DNA of 64,000 nucleotides. Origin: CAZFUY01 sp964522445. Its GTDB lineage: Bacteria > Pseudomonadota > Gammaproteobacteria > SZUA-229. A program made the position numbers and the translations under genes. The DNA lies in NCBI GenBank assembly GCA_964522445.1, contig CAZFUY010000003.1, positions 1 through 64,000 on the forward strand, written 5' to 3'. Of the stretch, positions 41,420 through 48,952 are shown piece after piece. Every line of letters starts with the position of its first letter. Position 1 is the first letter of the stretch. The notes under the pieces were generated by a model. It had not been told where the DNA came from, did no database searches, and worked only from the letters and a program-made list of their open reading frames with translations.

Positions 41420-42085
41420 TTATTTCAGAATAAAGGTGAATTCTTTATTCTCTTTCCAGCCACGTTTTGTAAGTGGGTTACTGGTGGCGTATTTTGTAAA
41501 TTCATAATCAATGTAGCGGTAATGTAAATGCTCATCACGGCCTTTAGGAATGCCCAGACGAGTTGTTTGAATTGCTTTACTCACTTTTATGCCTGTATCA
41601 TCAAAATAGAAACACTGTTTATCAAACTGTTGTTGATCCCAGTCGTTAACTTTTAGAGCCAGTGACTGGCATAATAAAGTTTGCCCGCTGCATAATTTTT
41701 CCTCTGAGCGTTTTTTGCCAGAAGCTAATGGATTAAGTGATTGCATAATTTGAATAGCATCTGAATGAGTTAACTTATCACTAAAAGCAATGGCTGATTT
41801 TATTAATACGGCACAGCCTTCACCCTGTGTGCTGACATTTAATGAATCTTTTCCTCTGGCATAATACATATAAATTGTACCTGCGGGCATAAACAGTGCT
41901 TTTCGTTTATTAGTAAAACCCAGCGATGCATGGCTGCCCTTATCATTCAGGTAATAGGCTTCGGTTTCAATAATTCTGGCAGTCAGCCAATTGCCCTGAT
42001 AATTTCTACGGATAATTTTCCCCAATAAATTGCGGGCGACTGTGCAGGCATCGTGATTAAAAAAAGATTTTTTTAGTATGCTCAT
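41420..42085 (-). CDS. 3-methyladenine DNA glycosylase (AAG/MPG family)
   Basis: A 221-residue protein of the AAG/Mpg family, which removes alkylated purines such as 3-methyladenine and hypoxanthine from DNA. Conserved stretches are VARNLLGKIIRR, IIETEAYYLNDKGSHAS (catalytic Glu), GTIYMYYARGKDSLNVST and LCSGQTLLCQSLAL, the last being the GPxxL-like region in altered form. It stands alone; a peroxiredoxin gene is divergent to it. Length is near the family norm. Confidence 0.92.
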   Translation of the reverse strand: MSILKKSFFNHDACTVARNLLGKIIRRNYQGNWLTARIIETEAYYLNDKGSHASLGFTNKRKALFMPAGTIYMYYARGKDSLNVSTQGEGCAVLIKSAIAFSDKLTHSDAIQIMQSLNPLASGKKRSEEKLCSGQTLLCQSLALKVNDWDQQQFDKQCFYFDDTGIKVSKAIQTTRLGIPKGRDEHLHYRYIDYEFTKYATSNPLTKRGWKENKEFTFILK

Positions 42086-42141
42086 GATTTATATAGATAT
42101 TATTTTAATTTAACTTTAATTGTTGGCTTGTGTAAAAAGAT

Positions 42142-42158
42142 GATAGGTTTTTTCTATC
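42142..42158. promoter_or_regulatory. Possible OxyR half-site dyad
   Basis: GATAG, seven bases, CTATC: an ATAG-N7-CTAT dyad as in OxyR sites. The second dyad expected after another seven bases is poor (ATTG-N7-TTAA). It lies between the divergent glycosylase and peroxiredoxin genes, 150 bases before the latter. The peroxiredoxin is a common OxyR target, which makes this plausible but not certain. Confidence 0.35.
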
Positions 42159-42309
42159 AAAGCGATTGAAATTACTTAAGTTATAAATGCGTGTTTTGGC
42201 TTGTATTTTTACTGAATAACCTTATCTTAGCGTCTCTATTAGATAAATTTTACGGGATATAGAAAACTTTCTTATTTCCCTCCTCGCTAAATTATATAAG
42301 GAGTATGCA

Positions 42310-42915
42310 ATGAGTGTACTAGTTGGTCGTGAAGCACCTGATTTTACTGCAGCAGCAGTTCTGGGTAATGGCGAAATTGTTGAAGATTTTAATTTGAAAA
42401 ATGCAACAAGTGGTAAGTATGCAGTTATCTTCTTTTATCCTCTTGATTTTACTTTTGTGTGCCCATCTGAGTTGATTGCTTTTGATCACCGTCTGGAAGA
42501 ATTTAAAAAACGCAATGTGGAAGTGATCGGTGTCTCTATTGATTCACATTTTGCACATAACGCATGGCGTAACACACCTATCAATGAGGGTGGAATTGGT
42601 CAGGTTGGTTATACGCTGGTTGCCGATATGACACACAGTATCTGTAAAGATTATGATGTAGAAACACCTGATGGTGCTGTGGCTTTCCGTGGTTCATTCC
42701 TTATTGACAAAGACAGTATGGTTCGTCATCAGGTTGTAAATGATCTGCCTTTAGGTCGTAATATTGATGAAATGTTACGTATGATTGACGCATTACAGTT
42801 CACTGAAGAGCATGGGGAAGTTTGCCCTGCAGGTTGGAGCCAGGGTGATAAAGGTATGAATGCTTCACCTGATGGTGTTGCTGAATATCTATCTGCTGAA
42901 GCAGATAAGCTTTAA
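42310..42915 (+). CDS. Typical 2-Cys peroxiredoxin (AhpC/Prx1 type)
   Basis: A thiol peroxidase of 201 residues that reduces hydrogen peroxide and organic peroxides in the cytoplasm. The peroxidatic Cys51 is in FFYPLDFTFVCPSEL; the resolving Cys is in HGEVCPAGW near residue 171. The C-terminal extension typical of the Prx1 group is present. An AAGGAG site precedes the ATG. It stands alone, without ahpF nearby, so the reductant is probably thioredoxin. Confidence 0.95.
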   Translation: MSVLVGREAPDFTAAAVLGNGEIVEDFNLKNATSGKYAVIFFYPLDFTFVCPSELIAFDHRLEEFKKRNVEVIGVSIDSHFAHNAWRNTPINEGGIGQVGYTLVADMTHSICKDYDVETPDGAVAFRGSFLIDKDSMVRHQVVNDLPLGRNIDEMLRMIDALQFTEEHGEVCPAGWSQGDKGMNASPDGVAEYLSAEADKL

Positions 42916-43007
42916 GTTATAAATCGTAAGTCATGGGTCAGTTGGCCTTTGGCTTACGCTTCTTAATGGTTTTTATCTAAAGCCATTTTCTGTCTTTTTC
43001 TATCTTT

Positions 43008-43175
43008 TTACCATTTCATAGTTTCAGAAACATCATCAAAGAAGCTATTAGAATATTGCTTGTTTGGGTCGTAATATATATTAAATAAAACCAGCCCTAC
43101 TATGACAAGTATCCAGAAGGTAGCGGCAACAATTCTCCCTAAGCTTTTACGCAGGCTGTTTTTTCTTTTTTTCAT
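43008..43175 (-). CDS. Small membrane protein, 55 residues
   Basis: Open frame from ATG 43175 to TAA 43008. It starts with a basic stretch (MKKRKNSLRKSLGR), then a membrane segment of about 20 residues (IVAATFWILVIVGLVLFN), then a polar tail (IYYDPNKQYSNSFFDDVSE). The positive-inside pattern and clean TM segment favour a real single-pass protein with its C-terminus outside. The ribosome-binding site is weak. Family unknown. Confidence 0.55.
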   Translation of the reverse strand: MKKRKNSLRKSLGRIVAATFWILVIVGLVLFNIYYDPNKQYSNSFFDDVSETMKW

Positions 43176-43242
43176 TATATTTATATTATTCTTACTGGTT
43201 TAACTAAGCCTATGTTAAATACCAGTAAATTCAAGTGATTAG

Positions 43243-43276
43243 CCGATATTTCGCAGTGTTAGCTGTGAAATATCGG
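43243..43276. other. Strong hairpin downstream of the Sel1 gene
   Basis: CCGATATTTCGCAG pairs with CTGTGAAATATCGG (13 of 14 positions) around a 6-base loop. It lies 23 bases past the stop of the Sel1-repeat gene (read leftward). No T-run follows, so it is either a weak terminator, an mRNA-stabilising hairpin or an operator-like site. Confidence 0.6.
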
Positions 43277-43298
43277 ATTCTTAAGGTGTGTAGCTGAT

Positions 43299-43988
43299 TT
43301 AAAGCGTGTTATGCCAGGGCTTATTCTGCTGGTAGTTTTCCAGTCGCTGTTTGAATCGCTGCATGCGTGAGGCATCTTTGTCGTCAGTGGGCAATAGCGC
43401 AATGGCATGTTGCTGGATCTGAGTGGCCTGTTTAAACTGCCCAGTTTCTGCGTAGGCCGCAGCTAATGTGTCCAGTAATTCGGGGCTGGATTTTTCCTGC
43501 TCATTAAGCAGGCTTTGAGTAATTTGTACGGCTTTTTTACCATTGCGTTCTTTGGCAAGCGGGCAGGTAGAGAGTACCCAGGCAAGGTTACTCTGTGCTC
43601 GTTTAAAGGCATAATTATCTGGCTCTATCTGATTAAACCAGTATTTTGCCTGTTTGCAATTTTTCTCGGTGCCCAGTCCATTGGTATAAATTATACCCAG
43701 TTGATTTTGTGAATCAGCATGCTGTTGTCTGGCTGCGCGTTGCAACCATTCTATTGCTCTGGAATAATCCTGATTAACACCTTGCCCCCTAAGGTAAAGT
43801 CTGGCAAGTGTATATTGAGCCTCTGCCCGACCAGAACTAGCTAAAGATGTTATTAGCATAATGGTGTTTTTTGAAGTGCGGATGTCTGGGTTTGCTTTTG
43901 ATAAAGCGGGAAAAGAGCCAGAGCCTGTAAGCAGAAAAATGCCGCATAAAATTGAAATATGGGGGGATGAGCTACGTTTAATATCCAT
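43299..43988 (-). CDS. Exported Sel1/TPR-repeat protein
   Basis: With the ATG at 43988 (MDIKRSSSPH), which has an AGGAGAGG site seven bases upstream, the product has 229 residues; an in-frame ATG eight codons earlier has no such site. A hydrophobic signal segment (ISILCGIFLLTGSGSFPALS) is followed by Sel1-like repeats (AQYTLARLYLRGQGVNQDYS, SQNQLGIIYTNGLGTEKN) and TPR-like repeats (LLDTLAAAYAETGQFKQA). Probably a periplasmic protein-interaction scaffold. Partner unknown. Confidence 0.85.
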   Translation of the reverse strand: MDIKRSSSPHISILCGIFLLTGSGSFPALSKANPDIRTSKNTIMLITSLASSGRAEAQYTLARLYLRGQGVNQDYSRAIEWLQRAARQQHADSQNQLGIIYTNGLGTEKNCKQAKYWFNQIEPDNYAFKRAQSNLAWVLSTCPLAKERNGKKAVQITQSLLNEQEKSSPELLDTLAAAYAETGQFKQATQIQQHAIALLPTDDKDASRMQRFKQRLENYQQNKPWHNTL

Positions 43989-44100
43989 AATGACCTCTCC
44001 TGTTTTGTCCATGGTCGTATCAATGCTGAAGCTGGGTGCGTGCCCTGGCTAATATCCAGTCAATTAAGTTTAGTATAAAAAACTCAATCTATAATAATAC

Positions 44101-44916
44101 TTATGACTGGCAAGCAGAACAATAGTAAGTTGATCTTTGTTGCTGCTTGATTTGCCTGACAGGTTGGCCACATCTGGGGCAGGGTTTAGTGGCTTTGCCA
44201 TAAACATTCAGGCTTTGCTGGAAATAACCGGGCTTGCCATCTTGTTGTGTAAAGTCGCGTAGTGTTGTGCCTCCCTGCTTAATGGCTTTTGATAAAACAC
44301 TTTTTATACTATCTACAAGCAACTGGTAGCGTTTGAGAGAAATACGATTTGCCTGACGTTTGGGGTTAATGCCCGCCAGAAATAAAGATTCACAGGCATA
44401 TATATTGCCAACGCCAACAACGATATGACTATTCATAATTAATGCTTTAATAGCAATTTTTCGTTTGCGTGAAATATCAAATAAATATTGTCCATCGAAT
44501 ATATTGTTTAGTGGTTCTGGGCCTAATGATTTGATTAGCTTATGTTGATACGGATCTTTCTTTGTCCATAATACAGCGCCAAAGCGTCTGGGGTCTCTTA
44601 ATCTGAGTATTTTATTATTGGTGAAACAGATATCAATATGATCATGTTTTTCTGCGGCTTCTTTTTTATTAGAGATGCGCAAACTGCCCGACATGCCTAA
44701 ATGAATAATAACTGTGCCTGCTTTTGTGCCTAATAAAATATATTTTGCCCGCCGTTCGACTGTATCAATGGTTTGGTTAATTAATTCTTTTTTTAGTCTG
44801 TCGGGGATGGGCCAGCGTAGTTTCTTCTGTCGTATAATTACATCTGTTACGCGCTGATTTTTTATGTGGGGTTCTATGCCTCGGCAACTGGTTTCGACTT
44901 CGGGTAATTCTGGCAT
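44101..44916 (-). CDS. mutM: Formamidopyrimidine-DNA glycosylase
   Basis: MutM excises 8-oxoguanine and formamidopyrimidines from DNA. The 271-residue product has the catalytic N-terminal Pro2/Glu3 (MPELPEVETSCRGI), the H2TH segment (VGVGNIYACESLFLAGI) and a C-terminal zinc finger (CPRCGQPV..YYCSACQS). Length is standard. It follows the DUF4340 gene of the Gld-type exporter by 12 bases, so it may be read from the same mRNA. Confidence 0.98.
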   Translation of the reverse strand: MPELPEVETSCRGIEPHIKNQRVTDVIIRQKKLRWPIPDRLKKELINQTIDTVERRAKYILLGTKAGTVIIHLGMSGSLRISNKKEAAEKHDHIDICFTNNKILRLRDPRRFGAVLWTKKDPYQHKLIKSLGPEPLNNIFDGQYLFDISRKRKIAIKALIMNSHIVVGVGNIYACESLFLAGINPKRQANRISLKRYQLLVDSIKSVLSKAIKQGGTTLRDFTQQDGKPGYFQQSLNVYGKATKPCPRCGQPVRQIKQQQRSTYYCSACQS

Positions 44917-44928
44917 TTATTTAACTTT

Positions 44929-45762
44929 TTAGTGTGGCTGAATAGATAATAGTTTATCTTTATTAGAAATATCCAGATGATACTCAATGTCTAATTCAGG
45001 GCGAGCCAGAATAAGCCACGGTTCATTGTCGGTAATTTTAAAAGAAATAACTTTATTATTCTCTACGGTAATATCAATCTGTCCTAGATTTTTTCTAGGC
45101 ATATAAGCATGTACAGCAAATGCTTTAGCAAATTTCCAGTTTTGTAATAGATTTTGAATATTGTCTGCGCTAGCAATATTTTCAGGTTTGGTCTTCCATA
45201 TATTATTGCTGTCTTTAAAAACTGTTAACTCGGGTAATGTTATTTTCTGGATGTTGTCTGTTTCAGAAAGAAGGGCTAAATCCACAAAGCTGGTTGGCTG
45301 AGAACTAATTAATGGGTAAAGAGTGTCATCAATTAAAAATAAATTTTCTCCAGATTTTAAATAGCGTCGGTGATTAACCGGGTTGGATTTTCCAAATTCA
45401 ATTAAGGTATTGTTAAATATAATACTGGCTCTGGGCTTATCAAGACCAAATGTTTTTAGATCAAGGTTTTTAGTGCTGTAGATGTTATCACTTTCTATTT
45501 CAACAAGATTTAGCAGACTATTTATTCTGAAACTGTGTGCGCGTGTAGCATGAGGTGATTTCATAAACCATTTATTGCCTTTCCTGGTCAGAATAATGTT
45601 CTCAGTTTTTCGTGGTATAGTTATTTTATTAATATCTGTTTTATTTAAAGATGTTATTTTCTGTTTTGTGTTTTCATTGTTTTCCGAGCTTAAAAAAATA
45701 AAGCCAGACAGTGCTATTAAAAAAGCCAGAAGTCCTAAATTAAGAATAAATCGAGATTGCAT
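44929..45762 (-). CDS. DUF4340 protein of a Gld-type ABC exporter locus
   Basis: A 277-residue protein with an N-terminal membrane anchor (FILNLGLLAFLIALSGFIFL) and a DUF4340-type periplasmic region built of repeated beta units (ITIPRKTENIILTRKGNKWFM; TLPELTVFKDSNNIWKT). Members are regularly found after a GldG-like gene, as here. It overlaps that gene by one base (TAATG). Molecular role unknown; it probably acts with the exporter. Confidence 0.85.
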   Translation of the reverse strand: MQSRFILNLGLLAFLIALSGFIFLSSENNENTKQKITSLNKTDINKITIPRKTENIILTRKGNKWFMKSPHATRAHSFRINSLLNLVEIESDNIYSTKNLDLKTFGLDKPRASIIFNNTLIEFGKSNPVNHRRYLKSGENLFLIDDTLYPLISSQPTSFVDLALLSETDNIQKITLPELTVFKDSNNIWKTKPENIASADNIQNLLQNWKFAKAFAVHAYMPRKNLGQIDITVENNKVISFKITDNEPWLILARPELDIEYHLDISNKDKLLSIQPH

Positions 45763-47126
45763 TATTGTTTGCGACGTTTAAGCCAGATGCCTATGCCTGT
45801 GCCGAGTAAAGCCAGAGGAATAATTACTAAAAATCCAAAGCCAATAATAGCAATTTTTGTATCATTCATATTGAGTTGCAGATCGGGGGCATTTTTAGGA
45901 GTAATTGAGATAAGCTTATCATCTTCGCTAAGCCAGTTTATGGTGTTAAGTGCAAAAGTAAGATTTGCACCCTGACCAATATTATTGTTTGATAAGAAAT
46001 CACTATCGCCAATAATTACAATTCGCTGTTTTTTTGTGCTGTTTTTATCTGTGACTTGTCGTTCAAGAGCGATGCCTATGCTGAGAGGGCCTTTGGTGTC
46101 TCCTTTATCTCTTTCGAAATTAACATCAAGAATAAAACCATCTGTTTCAGACCAGCTTGTTTTCTGGGTTAATAGTAAAGGCGTGACTTTCCATTTGCTA
46201 TCTTTGTTTGCTGATAAAGCTGATGCAGTAACAAACAATGTGAAATATTTCATTTTCTCAGTTATAGGGTGTAACTTGTATTCCAGTATGGGCAACACAG
46301 CCGGATGGCTTAAGCCCAGTACCTGTCTTAAGTTTTTGTCGTTATCGACAACAACACCATGGGTAAAACTTATTTGTAGAAAATCAGCAATGGGTTTTAG
46401 TTCGCTGGCTACTCCAGGGTCCTGTAACCATAACAGGTTGCCACCCTTTTCAAGGTGATTTTTTATTTTATCTATTTCGCCTGCCAGAATTTTATTGCTG
46501 GCAGGTGTGATTAATAAAGTGGTGGAAGTATTATCTAGTTTATCTTTTAAAAGGTTTATTGTATGAGGCTCAATACCCTGCTTGAGTAATTTACTGGCTA
46601 ATGTGTTGTAGCCAATTACAGTTGTATTGGATGGATCTCTTTCGCCATGACCCTGTAAGAAAAGTAGCTGGGGTTTTCTGTTCCGGCTTAGTCTTAGCAG
46701 TGCATTGCTAATATTTTGCTCGCTTAATGAGTCAATAATTTCTGTTTTGTTATTGTAGTTAATAACAGTTTGCCCATATTTTTTAATTCTGTCTGCCTTG
46801 GTTAGTTCAAGTGCCAGATCAGGGTTAACAAGCTGAAATTGTAAATCATCTTTATGGTATTGATAGCGAGTAAGTATTTCTGTAACTGCTTTTTGCAGGG
46901 ATGGATCATCTGTTTGATAACTGCGAATGGTGATCGGGCCAGTTATAGTTTTTAGAAGCTTTATTGTATCACTGCTTAAAGAGTTTCGATTGCCTGCTGT
47001 CCAGTCACTACGAATATTATATTTTACGCTAATCCAGGCAAGTGCAGAAATTATTGTTATAAACAATAAAATAAAAATAAGGTATTGAATGCGATACTGT
47101 AATCTGGATTTTTGTGTAACGTGCAT
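45762..47126 (-). CDS. GldG-like auxiliary protein of ABC exporter
   Basis: A 454-residue protein with an N-terminal membrane segment (YLIFILLFITIISALAWI), a large periplasmic ABC_transp_aux/GldG-type domain (QLLFLQGHGERDPSN; GGNLLWLQDPGVASELKP) and a C-terminal membrane segment (IAIIGFGFLVIIPLALLGTGIGIWL) ending in KRRKQ. In Bacteroidetes GldG belongs to the gliding ABC complex; the gammaproteobacterial relatives have no established function. Two bases separate it from the permease gene. Confidence 0.88.
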   Translation of the reverse strand: MHVTQKSRLQYRIQYLIFILLFITIISALAWISVKYNIRSDWTAGNRNSLSSDTIKLLKTITGPITIRSYQTDDPSLQKAVTEILTRYQYHKDDLQFQLVNPDLALELTKADRIKKYGQTVINYNNKTEIIDSLSEQNISNALLRLSRNRKPQLLFLQGHGERDPSNTTVIGYNTLASKLLKQGIEPHTINLLKDKLDNTSTTLLITPASNKILAGEIDKIKNHLEKGGNLLWLQDPGVASELKPIADFLQISFTHGVVVDNDKNLRQVLGLSHPAVLPILEYKLHPITEKMKYFTLFVTASALSANKDSKWKVTPLLLTQKTSWSETDGFILDVNFERDKGDTKGPLSIGIALERQVTDKNSTKKQRIVIIGDSDFLSNNNIGQGANLTFALNTINWLSEDDKLISITPKNAPDLQLNMNDTKIAIIGFGFLVIIPLALLGTGIGIWLKRRKQ

Positions 47127-47128
47127 GG

Positions 47129-47881
47129 TTATTTCTGTAAGCGTTGAGCATCCATATGATGAATGCTTAATACAATAAAGGTGATTATAAATAGCAGGTA
47201 GTAAACAATATCGCTGCTATTAACAATGCCGCGTAACATGGGGATGTTATGTTTAAGTAAAGACATATATGTAAAAAAACTACCGCCTTCATTGCTGCCA
47301 TTTCCTGCTGCGTCAATAATCCATAACATAATCAGCAACCCAAAAGTGCTGATAGCAGCAACAGTCGGGTTAGTGGTAAGTGATGATAAATAAAGCCCCG
47401 CGGCTGCAAATGAAGCCAGTAATAGAATTTCAGCTAATATGCCTGCAGCCAGTTTTCCCATATCTAAATCAGTGCCCATAAGTAAAGACAAAGGCATTAA
47501 ACTTATCATCGCAATAAGTAATAAAAGAAAAAATAGAATGCCTAAATATTTTCCTAAAACAATTTCAGTCATAGAGACAGGTGATGATAACAAAAGATGC
47601 AATGTGCCGCTGCGGCGTTCTTCACTAAGCAGACGCATGGTTAATAATGGGCAGATCATAAGTAAAAAAATACTTGCTGTACTAAATAAGGGTGCAACAA
47701 CAAGATCGGTAACGCCAGGTGCATGAGTAATATTTATTAGTTGCGGTTGTAGTTCAAAAAAAGTTTCCATTTGAACAAAGAAAACCCACGCCAGCACAAA
47801 CTGCATAACAGCTAAAATTGCCCATGCCAGAGGTGATAAAAACAGGCTGCGTAATTCACGTAAAGCAATATGTAAAATCAT
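47129..47881 (-). CDS. ABC transporter permease, GldF-like
   Basis: A 250-residue ABC-2 type permease with about six membrane segments. Characteristic are LRELRSLFLSPLAW at the N-terminus and RLLSEERRSGTLHLLLSSPVS in the middle. It overlaps the ATPase gene by 4 bases (ATGA), so both are translationally coupled. Substrate unknown. Confidence 0.92.
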   Translation of the reverse strand: MILHIALRELRSLFLSPLAWAILAVMQFVLAWVFFVQMETFFELQPQLINITHAPGVTDLVVAPLFSTASIFLLMICPLLTMRLLSEERRSGTLHLLLSSPVSMTEIVLGKYLGILFFLLLLIAMISLMPLSLLMGTDLDMGKLAAGILAEILLLASFAAAGLYLSSLTTNPTVAAISTFGLLIMLWIIDAAGNGSNEGGSFFTYMSLLKHNIPMLRGIVNSSDIVYYLLFIITFIVLSIHHMDAQRLQK

Positions 47882-48840
47882 GCGACCTGCTCTTTATTAT
47901 CTGAATCACCTGAGGTTAGCCCAACAAAAATCTGCTCCAGTGATTGTTTTTCTGGCGTTAATTCCTGTAGCCCCCAGTCCTGAGCAACTGCGGCAGATAC
48001 AATAAGCTCACCCATTGGATTAGAGTCCTCTATTTGTAAGCGAAAGCGCCCTGGGTTTAATTTATCAACATGGCAAATACCAGCTAAAGCCAGTAGTTGC
48101 TCCGCAGGTGGCGGGCGATCAAAAGAAACCACAATGTATTTGCTTTTCAGTGACCGATTAATTGAAGCCATGTCGTTACTAAATACAAGTTGACCCTGAT
48201 TAATAATTTGTACGCGATTACACACAGCCTGAACTTCAGGCAGAATATGTGTTGATAAAATTACACCATGTTGTTGGCCCAGTTCCTTAATTAAATTACG
48301 TATTTCACGTATTTGAATGGGGTCAAGACCCACGGTGGGTTCATCAAGAATAACAACCGCAGGATTGTGAATAATGGCCTGTGCAATACCTGTGCGTTGC
48401 TGGTAGCCTTTTGATAAATTGCCAATTAAGCGGTGGCTCACATCAGATAAACCACAGCGCTGTTTTGCATGAGCGACAGCATTATTAATTTCAGCTTTTG
48501 CAATGCGGCGTAGTTGTGCGCTGTAGCGTAAGTATTCATCTACAGTTAATTCGGGGTAAAGAGGGGGCTTTTCTGGTAAATAGCCAAGCTGACTTTTGGC
48601 CTGTCTGGGTTTATCCAGTAGATCAATGCCGTTAATAAGAATGCGCCCAGCACTGGGTGCTAATACGCCGCTAAGCATTTTCATTGAAGTGGATTTGCCT
48701 GCACCATTAGGACCAAGGAAACCTAAAATGTCACCCTGTTTTAGTTCAAAGTTAATACCCTGAACCGCATGAGTTTCTGCATAGTAGCGGTGCAGGTCTT
48801 CAACAATAATTAAATTTTTTGCGGCTGCATTTTTTGACAT
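47878..48840 (-). CDS. ABC transporter ATP-binding protein, GldA-like
   Basis: A 320-residue ABC ATPase: Walker A GPNGAGKSTSMKML, signature LSKGYQQRTGIAQA, Walker B VVILDEPTVGLDP, H-loop STHILPE. The C-terminal extension of about 90 residues is typical of this exporter group. It is the first gene of a four-gene operon (ATPase, permease, GldG-like, DUF4340), with mutM behind it. The exported or assembled substrate is unknown. Confidence 0.93.
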   Translation of the reverse strand: MSKNAAAKNLIIVEDLHRYYAETHAVQGINFELKQGDILGFLGPNGAGKSTSMKMLSGVLAPSAGRILINGIDLLDKPRQAKSQLGYLPEKPPLYPELTVDEYLRYSAQLRRIAKAEINNAVAHAKQRCGLSDVSHRLIGNLSKGYQQRTGIAQAIIHNPAVVILDEPTVGLDPIQIREIRNLIKELGQQHGVILSTHILPEVQAVCNRVQIINQGQLVFSNDMASINRSLKSKYIVVSFDRPPPAEQLLALAGICHVDKLNPGRFRLQIEDSNPMGELIVSAAVAQDWGLQELTPEKQSLEQIFVGLTSGDSDNKEQVA

Positions 48841-48952
48841 GGATGAATAGTAAAGGAAAAGTGGCAGGGATCAAGTTGTATATGTTGCACTACCTCTTGC
48901 CTCCTAATCTCTATTACTCCATCATTACTATTTTGCAGAATTAATAATCATA

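Noticed and set aside
45985..46458. 157-codon open frame antisense to the GldG-like gene
   Set aside because: The minus-strand gene has clear domains, overlaps its neighbours in operon fashion and explains the region; the antisense frame is a shadow.
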